27,184 bases of DNA. Origin: Cerioporus squamosus. Lineage: Eukaryota; Basidiomycota; Agaricomycetes; Polyporales; Polyporaceae. Each line of letters starts with the position of its first letter. Position 1 is the first letter of the stretch. Positions 18,959-27,184 of this stretch are shown in pieces. The stretch lies in the NCBI GenBank assembly GCA_022592435.1, contig JABYQS010000364.1, positions 1 to 27,184 of the forward strand. Reading direction: 5' to 3'. The position numbers and the translations under genes are program-made. A model generated the notes under the pieces. The model was not told the DNA's origin. It did no database searches and was given only the letters and a program-made list of their open reading frames with translations.

Positions 18959-20247
18959 TCATCCCAGCAACCGCGCTCTCTCTCCGGGTTCGGCGGAGGC
19001 GTCCTCGCGACTTCGCCTTCCTAATAACCTTTCAGCACCCCCGACAACACTACTCGCCGCGCGCTCCACCGCCTCAGCAATCTTCCCAACAAGCCAATTG
19101 CGCGCCCGGTAAACGGCATGCGGGCGGGTGTCAATACGGTCGCTGCGCACGCGATGCTCATTGTCGACGACCACCCTGAGGGCGAGGATGGTCACCACGA
19201 TCGAGGAGAGCGCCGTGCATGAGGATATCATGAACATGATGACCATCTGGAGGCGGGCGGCCTGCTCGACGGAGGATCCGCCGAGGATGGCACCGGTCAT
19301 CATGCCGGGGATTGCAATGATGCCGATGACGCTGAGATAGGCAGAGAGTAGGATGTCAGCATGTGCCGTGTCATAATAGAGACTGTGTGACGTGAAAATG
19401 CACACCTCATTTGGTTGATGTTGGGGGTGAGGGCGAGTCGGAGGGCGTCTCGGGCAATTGGCTTGCAGGCTTCGAAACGCGAGGCACCGAAAGCGAGGTA
19501 CATCTCGACTTTGTCTCTGTTGTCGCTGCAGGTATACGATGTCAGGCGCATCGTTCCATGATGATTTCAATTTTCCATATACGTACTAGATCTCCTTCAG
19601 CACGTAGCTCACTGAAACGACTATGCCGGAGATGGTGGCCCCGCAAAGCATACCCACAACCGGAACTGCGGCATAAATGGAGTTAGAGAAGACAGCGAAC
19701 AAGTGGTATGCACGCACTGTATTGCTCTGGTGTCCAGAAGGGCTGTACGTCCATGGCGAAGCGAATGCCGATGATGGACACAGGAATTGTGGAACCGAGC
19801 ATCCCAAAGAGCACGGATGGGAACTGCGGGGAGGGGTCAGTATTACAACTAGCAGTGCAGCGAACATGGACTACTGTCAATTGGTCCAGTCCTCACTCAC
19901 CATGTAATCATATCTCTTCTTCGACTTGTTGATGACTGTTGGACCCTGTGAGACATCGTGGGGCGCCATGCAGTGATCAACATACCGGTCTCTGCGGTTC
20001 CCATGAGGTTGAGGAGACATGCCATGCCGGCGACTGCCCATGGGTTGTTTGTCTCAAATACTTTCTGCAGTATCAGCGCGACCACGCTGAGTTGTACGAC
20101 GCAGCGCACGGCGGCAGTCAGGAGCGAGCTGCCCACTCCGAGACCAAAAGATGTCGAGAGGAAACCATCCAAGAGGATGAAGGAGAACGCGAGGCCGACA
20201 TTTCCCCAGGTTAGGTGTGTTGTAGAGTCGCCTGCCCCGGGATCCAT
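18959..20247 (-). CDS. UPF0014/FetB-like multi-pass membrane protein
   Basis: Minus-strand exons are 20247-19986, 19935-19901, 19823-19718, 19665-19587, 19525-19406 and 19331-18959, giving 324 aa. All phases fit. The protein has several hydrophobic segments. The N-terminal part begins MDPGAGDSTTHLTWGNVGLA, with a helix near VVQLSVVALIL. Family signatures are VLKEIYDNRDKVEMYLAFGA, ALTPNINQMSVIGIIAIPGM and MTGAILGGSSVEQAARLQMV. Bacterial members (YbbM/FetB) form, with an ATPase partner, an exporter linked to iron and oxidative stress; the fungal role is unknown and no FetA-type ATPase is seen here. The C-terminal tail (about 80 aa) is hydrophilic and Arg/Glu-rich. It starts about 420 bp from an ABC transporter gene on the other strand. 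Confidence 0.88.
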
Positions 20248-20669
20248 GAACGCAGACTATGAGGGTTGTGGGCGACGTTGTCGTTGCAGTTGCAAGACTA
20301 GTGCTAAACGTGAACTCGAACCAACTGCAGCCTGCCGTGAGCCGTCGCAGACGGTGGTGACGTCTGGCGGCGTCTATCTTGTTATCTTATCAGTATGGAC
20401 CCCGCATCGGATTGGGGCGGATCAGGCCCGGTCTCTCGTTGGGCCCACCGCTTCGCGTACCCTACCGAACGCCGTCATCGTCGTCCTACAGCTCTCGCTC
20501 GTCGACCTCCGACCCTCGCTCGTCGTTGACTCTGGCGAGCCCGCCCTGCTCCCATATCCTCCCCCGTCACTCTAGACGACGACCCATCGTCCGAACTTTG
20601 ACTGCGCCGCTGTCCTTGGACGACTATAATCCCACACTCGCGAGGGAAGAAGTTCGCTCTCCTTCCCTC
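20248..20669. other. Divergent promoter region, UPF0014 gene and ABC transporter
   Basis: Both genes are transcribed away from this interval. The plus-strand frame stays open through much of it (from 20379) but encodes low-complexity Ser/Arg/Pro sequence. I place the transporter start at 20670, where a signal-peptide-like segment begins. No clear TATA box is seen. Confidence 0.45.
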
Positions 20670-23600
20670 ATGATGCTCTTGTCCGGCGCATATACCTGGC
20701 TCCTCCCAACGTTCCTGCTACTTCTGTCAGCTCAGCGCACCGCTGCTGCTCAGAATGCATCGTCGTCGTTCTCCTTAAATCCGCACACCTCGCTCTCGGT
20801 ACGTCCGTGCCACGCTATGTGTGTATTGCCTACGATCTGACGCGTCTGCAGCCATTGGAGGTTGTTTCTTCAAGACCAGGTGTGTATGATGTTGCCGAAT
20901 TACTGAGAGGCAACGCTGACCCTCAGCTTGCATCGCAGAACGCTGTCCACCGTGCTTCAACTGTCAACTGGACGCGTTCACATGTGGCAACTTCGGAGAG
21001 TGCTCGAAGTTCGATGGTCAATGTAAATGTCCTCCAGGATGGGCAGGCATAGATTGCTTAACCCCTCGTGCGTACGGCTCTCCGTATCTGCCCATGTGTC
21101 GCTGACCTGCAGCAGAATGCGACTCTTTGGCCGATGGGGAGCACCGAAGACAACGAGAAGATGGGAAGTCTTGTGAGTGCAAGGAGGGCTGGACTGGTAT
21201 CAACTGCAATGGCGAGTGCCTCGTTGCTCTTCATGAGATTCGTCGTCTTATCATACGTCGTAGTCTGTCAAACGGACGACGCGTGCGTTGGGTTCCCTCT
21301 ACGCGGACAACCGACAGGAGACGATGACCGAGTCGGGAATATGACGTGTTATAAGGGTGGTGAAACCGTCTTCAACAATCACCAGTTCTGCGACGTTACA
21401 AGTGCGTTCCCGTCCTCTCCTATCTCTGAGATTGATAGCTTATAAGGCATAGACCGGAAGATCCTGGATATGCTCCCCGATCGTCCGCCACAGGTTACCT
21501 TCAGCTGTGAGAAGGAGTCCGATATGTGTCACTTCCAGTTCTGGACAGCCCAAGTCGAGTCCTTCTACTGCCAATTGAGCGAGTGCGACTCGCGCATGGA
21601 ACCAGGCGTCGAGAAGAACTCTACGGTTTACGCTTGCGAACACATCGAATGCAAATGCGTACCAGGCCGCTTCATTTGCGGAGAGGACGGGAGTATCGGT
21701 GAGTTCCACTTCCGACGTGCTACTGCTTGCGTGTCTGACCGTCTACGTAGACATCACGGACTTCCTGAAGGAAGACATCAAGGGGCCCGCGTCATTCTCT
21801 TGCTCAACAGGCCAAGGATGCAAGTTCGAGGAACCTGGCATGAACTCGCTCATCGAGACGTTCTTTGGGGATCAGTACATCACCCTGCAGTGCCAAGGCG
21901 GTGAGTGTCTGCACTACTCGCAGGTGCCCGGCTATGTGGTAAGTTCATCTTGTCCTTGCACTGTCTCTGTCCTCATCCCCTCGCGCAGCCTCCCCCAAAG
22001 CCCGACAACACGAGCTTTGTGGCCCTGAGCGTCGCGGGTGCCGGCTTGATCGTCATATCTGTCTCTGCCAGTAAGTCTATATTACTCAACTGTTCCGAAG
22101 CTATTGCTCATGACGTTGCAGTCCTTTGGTATGCAGGTCGCACACACTCCAGTGACTTCGGTGGCATCCGCCTGCCAGAGAACGAGTCCGCGAAGCTCAT
22201 GACTGATCACGTACCGGCTTCACTCCACTTCTCCAACATCTCGTACAGCCTTGGGGGTCGCACCATCCTTGACAACATCTCTGGCTCTGCAAGGCCTGGT
22301 CAGTTGCTCGCCATCATGGGCGCTTCGGGTGCTGGCAAGTCCACGTTCCTTGACATCCTTGCGCGCAAGAACAAAAAGGGCACGGTGAGCGGTACCACGC
22401 TGGTCAACGGCCGTGAGATCGCGGACGCCGACTTCAAGAAGGTCATGGGCTTCGTCGACCAGGAGGACACGCTGATGAGCACGCTGACCGTGTATGAGAC
22501 GGTGCTGTACTCTGCGTTGCTGCGGCTGCCTAGGGAGATGAGCTTGGAAGCGAAGAAGTACCGCACGCTGGAGACCATGAATGAGCTCGGCATCTTGGGT
22601 ATCAAGGATTCTCGGATCGGTGACTCTGGTATGTGCAATGCGTGCGTATTCTTTTCGCCTGGTGCTGACAGACTTGTGGTCAGGTCGTCGTTCCATATCG
22701 GGTGGTGAGAAGCGTCGCGTATCCATCGCTTGCGAGCTGGTTACGAGCCCGTCGATCCTCTTCCTCGACGAACCCACGAGCGGCCTGGATGCGTATAACG
22801 CGCTAAGCGTCATCGACAGTCTTGTCTCTCTCGCCCGCGACTACAACCGTACTGTGGTCTTCACGATCCATCAGCCTCGCAGCAACATCGTCTCGCTCTT
22901 CGATCAGCTCATCGTTCTCGCCCAAGGCAAGCTCGTGTACTCTGGCGAGGCCGACAAGGTCACGGACTACCTCGCCGCCATTGGCCAGCCCTGTCCCCTT
23001 GGTTTCAATGTCGCCGATTTCCTCAGTAAGCCCTTCCCGCACCTGACCCTTTTACTGTGTCGTTGATCATGGTTTGCAGTTGACTTGACTATGCAGGCCG
23101 GTATGGAGCCCCGTTCTCTGGAGAGCCCGCCCACGGAGGAGGCTCAGGCCGGAGAGGAAGAGTCTAACCTCGGTGATGAGGAACGCGGGTTCGCTCGTCG
23201 TGACCGGCCGTCCTCCATCTCCCTGCGCTCGACATACCGCGACAGTGCCGCGGCCGACGGTGAGGAGACCGAACTTCAGACACGTCCGAGCTCAATCTAC
23301 TCTTCGACGGCATATATCCGCAGGCAGACTGCGCGTCTGCTTGAGGCGATCAAGCCCTCCGCGCACAGGGGCGACGGCCCCGTTCCGCCCAAGCTCCAGG
23401 AGCTCGTTGACGCGTTCAAGAACAGCGAGATCAACCGGGCTCTCAATGCGGAGATCGTGGAGGTCGCGGCCGCACCAGCGGCGGAGGGCAACGGCACGAC
23501 GGAGCTCCCGGATGTGGCCGTCGAGAGCAGCATCACGAGAGGACGCAAGCGCGCGAGCTGGGGCACGCAGTTCAGGATCCTGAGCGGACGGGCGTTCAAG

Positions 23601-24626
23601 AACCTTTACCGAGACCCTGCTCTTTTGGCTGCGCACTATATCTCAGCTGTCGGTGTTGCTTGTGAGTATATGCGTCGGCGTTCGTAGGGCATGCTCGAGC
23701 TGACGGTCGCCTGCAGTCATATGCGGATTCTTCTTCCAAAACATCACGAACGATATTGCGGGGTTCCAGAACCGGCTGGGCATGTTCTTCTTCACGCTGG
23801 CACTCTTCGGCTTCTCGTGTTTGTCTAGCCTAAACCTATTTGCGAACGAGCGGATCCTCTTCATGCGTGAACGGTGCGTGAATTCATTCATTCTGATACA
23901 TTTGTGGTTCAATTATTGACTTGCCTTCGAATGCTAGGGCGAACGGCTACTACTCGTCCTTCACATACTTCGCGTCCAAGATCTTGTTTGATATTCTTCC
24001 ACTGCGCGTCGTGCCACCACTAGTGTTCGGCGGTATCGTCTACGGATGGATCGGACTCGTACCCGAGGTTGCGATCTTCTGGAAGTTCATGCTCACGCTC
24101 GTGCTGTTCAACCTGACGACCGCGAGCGTTATCCTGCTGCTGTCGATCGCGTTCTCGAGCACGAGCGTCGCCAGTCTGGTCGGCACCCTTGTCATGCTCT
24201 TCAAGTGAGTGCTCCTCTCGTTTACGGTAGATGTGCAGATACTGACGCTCGGGCGACAGTCTGCTGTTCACGGGTCTGCTGATCAACCGCAAGTCGGTCC
24301 CGGAGCTGTTCCAGTGGCTGCATACGGTGTCGTTCTTCCATGCCGCGTTCGAGGCGCTGGCGGTCAACGAGCTGCGGTACTTGCAGCTGCATGAAGAGAA
24401 GTACGGCGTGAACATCGACGTTCCCGCCGCTGCGATCCTGTCGACGTTTGGCCTCAGAGCCGGGGTGAGTACTCTACGTCCATGATTTCGAGAGTCGACG
24501 ATGCTGACGATGGCGCCGTGCTAGTCGTTCTGGTGGCCGAACATCGCCTTGCTGGGGATCTTCTTTGGCACGTTCACCATCAGCAGTTATCTCGTGCTGC
24601 ACTTCTACGTGAAGGAGAAGAGGTAG
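20670..24626 (+). CDS. ADP1-like ABCG half-transporter with EGF-like N-terminus
   Basis: Exons: 20670-20798, 20852-20879, 20939-21067, 21116-21211, 21264-21401, 21453-21698, 21751-21938, 21989-22070, 22122-22628, 22684-23025, 23080-23661, 23717-23873, 23938-24204, 24260-24464, 24525-24626 (1065 aa; yeast Adp1 is similar in length). Order: signal peptide; Cys-rich EGF-like repeats about 54-130 ([24 protein letters not shown]); more extracellular Cys-rich sequence; membrane helix near 326-350; nucleotide-binding domain with Walker [10 protein letters not shown] (412-420), signature SGGEK (520-524), Walker B ILFLDE (539-544) and switch His577 in IHQPR; a long polar linker (about 635-790) rich in Ser and Glu; then the ABCG membrane domain. 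All catalytic motifs are intact, so it should dimerise as an ATP-driven transporter. Substrate unknown. Intron 4 has a GC donor. Confidence 0.94.
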
Positions 24627-24849
24627 TCGTGCGGTCATACCGGTGATCGTGCTCTATGGTACGTTACATATCGGGAACCCGAGGTCCATGTCTTTTCCTG
24701 GCTTACGGTTGGAAGTCTTGTGCGTTAGACATTGTATGATTATGGACGAGTGTATGATGTACATTTCTCTCTATCGTCAGTGAGCAGCTCGGCCACAGGG
24801 GGAGGGAGCGCCGGAACCAAATATGTGCAAACGGATTCCCCTCCTCTCC

Positions 24850-24881
<32 letters not shown>

Positions 24882-24933
24882 CAGTCGTCTCAAGCTCCGG
24901 TCAGTAATATTCGCAGTCGTCTCAAGTATCGCG
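24627..24933. other. Intergenic: ABC transporter 3' flank and HNH gene promoter
   Basis: A pyrimidine tract (CTC repeats, 24838-24890) dominates the right part, about 45-95 bp before the chosen ATG. Such CT-rich blocks are common just upstream of fungal transcription or translation starts. Confidence 0.55.
24838..24890 (+). promoter_or_regulatory. CT-rich core promoter tract / trinucleotide repeat
   Basis: Nearly pure C/T, with repeats of CTC and CTT. It would encode a poly-Ser run if translated from the earlier ATG at 24823, which is why that start was not used. Confidence 0.5.
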
Positions 24934-26403
24934 ATGTCTTCTCCTCCCCCGGCCACACCTGTTCAAGTTCTTGCGTCGTTCACCAAGAAAGCACCAGATC
25001 CTGAAGTCCCCAATATTGTCCTAATTTTTCATCCCACCCGCGACAAGATGTTCCTACAGATACCAGTGCGCCGCTGCCCCCTCCCAGGCGGTCTTTTGAG
25101 CGACACGACGTGTATCCCGCGTACAGCTCTTCTGGACGCCTGTGAAGTGCTCACCCGCAAGAAAGGAGAGCTCGCGTTAGACAGGCAGGGACAGCAGCTT
25201 GTCATGTCCGACCTCATCGCAGGGGGTCGCGGTTACTACTACATCGTCGAGAGCGACTATGAGCACGACTACCCCATCTTCCACACTTTCTATGAATGGG
25301 TCCCTCCCCCGCGTAAGGACGTCCCTGACCGGTGGTTCACCAAAGTATACCCTCGCATCAGGCCAGCTGAGTTCCTTCCCTGCGCCCCGTGGCACGAGGT
25401 GAAGGGAGATCCTGAAAGTACGATCGGCGCAGAGGTCAAGAATATGGACAAAAAGTGTATGATGTCGGCATACAGAGCACCACTCGAGGCTGCTCACGTC
25501 GTTCCTGCTGCTCACAACGCTTGGGTGAGTCCCCAGTGTTCTAGAGTTAGTATGCCACGTTGCTGATCCGGTACCCTAGTACCACGCGCGGAAAGTCGTC
25601 TCGCAACTCTGCTTTCCAGCGCCACTTCCCACACATCTGCGAGAATCGAGCAGAATCCACGATGTGCGCAACCTCATCACCCTGCGAGCCGACATCCGCA
25701 GGCGGTGGGACGACCTTGCGTTCATGTACATCCCGGTGGATGGGGAGTTCATCGCCTACTACATCTCGGGTGCGCCCGAAGAGCAGGCTTGCGACTTCCA
25801 TTGCGCTCGACTTGTCACCCCTGATCGCTCAGACGGATACTTACTCTACCTACGCTTTGCGCTCGCCATCTTCAACAAGCTGGTCGGTGGTGGAGAAAGC
25901 ATCGACGCTCATCCCGAGTCCTCGCGTATCACAAAGGGGCTGCCTTCCAGGGCCTCCAAACCTCCTAGCCTCCCTCTGACGGCTGAGGAGAGCGATGCGC
26001 CTGAGCCGCGACAGGGCAGGGAGCCTGGAGAGGGCGGGCTGCCCACGAGGGACGGCCGAACGGACTTGGCGGATGCTGCGGAGATGGAGGAAGTGGCCCA
26101 AGCCGCCCTCATGGACGACGCCTCTGTTGCTAGGATGATTATCGGCTGTTACGAAGGTTCGTCCGAGATCACGGTTGTGCGAATATTCTCTAACCTCGGA
26201 TTATGCCAGATGGCGACGAGGAACTCCCCGCAGATCTGGCGGCAGTTTGGGACAAGTACATCGACAAGCCAGACGTGAAGCGGTTGAGGGACGAGTGGGA
26301 GCAGCAGCAGAAGCGTCTCCGTGAGAGTGGGCCATCAACGTCGTTCGATGCATGTTGTAGTAGTATCGACAACGAAGATGACTCCGTGCGCAGCATCCCT
26401 TAA
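24934..26403 (+). CDS. Fungal HNH-nuclease-domain protein, possibly inactive
   Basis: Exons are 24934-25524, 25580-26156 and 26210-26403, giving 453 aa. The middle carries the HNH pattern of a basidiomycete family (HNH_2 type): CMMSAYRAPLEAAHVVPAAH, then NAWYHARK, then NLITLRADIRRRWDDLAFM. The first His (AHVVP) and the Asn (RNLITLRAD) are present, but the position usually His in (R/A)DIH is Arg, so metal binding and cleavage are doubtful. The N-terminal 190 residues (including TFYEWVPPP and DRWFTKVYPRIRPAEFLPCA) resemble nothing I can name. The C-terminal part is polar, with a coiled-coil-like end (RLRDEWEQQQKRLRE). The role of this expanded family is not known. No partner gene is evident nearby. 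Confidence 0.8.
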
Positions 26404-27184
26404 CATCTGAGTCTGAGGGAAGTGCCCTTCTGTCGCTTTGTAAGCGGCGGAACAGTGGCACTACATGTACGCCTACGTCTTCCATACGTCTTCCACCATC
26501 ATCGTAAACCCCCTGAGAACGAACCCGAGCAGATGGAGTATCGCCTGTGACGCTCTTACGGCGATACACTGCCATCGACGATGAGGGAGAGACAGCAATG
26601 TACTGATGCCGACAACAATAGAGAGAGAACGCGCGAAGACGTGTATTCAAGTGATGTATTGACTGCAGAGCGGGAGGGAGGCCTGGTGAGAATGAGGATG
26701 GCGTTGTATGCAGATTCGTGAGGTGAGGTGAACGCAGCGTTCGGTCATGTGCAGGTGGCAATGGCAGTCATAAACATACGGAGACGGAGATAAGCGCGAA
26801 CGATATCATGTAGGAAGAGGCGGCGATGGCAAGAGAACAACTTGGAGTATGTACGACCGTGGAGATCGTGTATCGTGAGTATGCGGGCTGTTGTATGTGG
26901 CGAGACGGTTGCGGTGTTGGAGGAAAACGACGACATATATAGGAGACTATGAATGCGATGAGATGCTGGAAAAGAAAGCAGATACGTGATGAAGTCAAAC
27001 CGTTACCGTAGTGTAAGTACCCGATTGATTCTGAGAGTACATGCCCCTCGTTCAGAACCGCCCGTCGCACGAGACAAGGTCGAAGCCCGTGCCCGCGAGG
27101 CAGCCGTTCCGTTGCCAGCCGAAGACGAGCCCGAGCTCATGCTGGACGTCCTAGTCAGACCCGGGAGCCCTCGATGCTGGCTTC
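26404..27184. other. Right-end intergenic region
   Basis: I see no supported gene. From about 27055 to the edge a plus-strand frame is open (ARDKVEARAREAAVPLPAED), preceded by a possible TTCAG acceptor at 27050-27054. It may be a partial exon cut by the window end, but opposite-strand frames are also open, so it is not called as a gene. Confidence 0.35.

Noticed and set aside
20305..20335. Second B-box-like sequence (GGTTCGAGTTC on the minus strand)
   Set aside because: No T-stem pairing and no cloverleaf around it.
20379..20669. Upstream in-frame extension of the ABC transporter
   Set aside because: It is low-complexity Ser/Arg/Pro sequence and would bury the signal-peptide-like segment that starts at 20670.
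24823..24933. Upstream ATG extending the HNH protein by 37 residues
   Set aside because: The extension is mostly a poly-Ser run encoded by the CT-rich tract, which is better explained as promoter or leader sequence.

Overview
The window is nuclear DNA from a filamentous fungus, most likely a mushroom-forming basidiomycete (Agaricomycetes). Genes are GC-rich and interrupted by many introns of about 50-80 bp with GT..AG borders. Spliced products match fungal families, and the local F-box-like expansion beginning MGQ(Y/D)W is of a kind typical of Agaricomycete genomes. I recognise no rRNA, tRNA, CRISPR array or intact transposon. All gene models were spliced by eye, checked for reading phase, and lack transcript support.

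Layout. (1) 464-2711 (+): secreted sedolisin (S53) protease in 8 exons with a complete catalytic set. (2) 3303-8953 (+): three tandem paralogues of an F-box-like protein. All have the same three-exon structure, a 20-nt first coding exon, a 111-nt second exon and a similar promoter. Copies 1 and 2 share flanks as well, so a segment of about 2.3 kb was duplicated. (3) 9556-10506 (-): arginine/serine-rich protein with one C2H2 finger. (4) 11055-12129 (+): COQ4 of ubiquinone synthesis, convergent with (5) 12180-13982 (-): an Aro8-like PLP aminotransferase. (6) 14822-15826 (+): PLP homeostasis protein (YggS/PLPBP family), head-to-head with the aminotransferase across about 840 bp that holds an unusual pair of interleaved inverted repeats. 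(7) 15990-16420 (-): possible eroded SprT-like metalloprotease piece. (8) 16725-18458 (-): decayed SRPK-like kinase with an in-frame stop in the glycine-loop region. (9) 18959-20247 (-): UPF0014/FetB-like membrane protein, divergent from (10) 20670-24626 (+): a 15-exon ADP1-like ABCG transporter with an EGF-like N-terminus. (11) 24934-26403 (+): fungal HNH-domain protein whose last HNH histidine appears to be Arg. From 26404 to the right edge I see no supported gene, though an open frame at the edge could be a partial exon.

The genes do not form one pathway. Three points of joint interest are the PLP enzyme facing a PLP carrier protein, the membrane-protein/ABC-transporter divergent pair, and the young F-box-like cluster with HMG-box-type motifs (ACAATG/ACAAAG) in every promoter. 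The conserved metabolic genes are intact, while the accessory families show duplication and decay.
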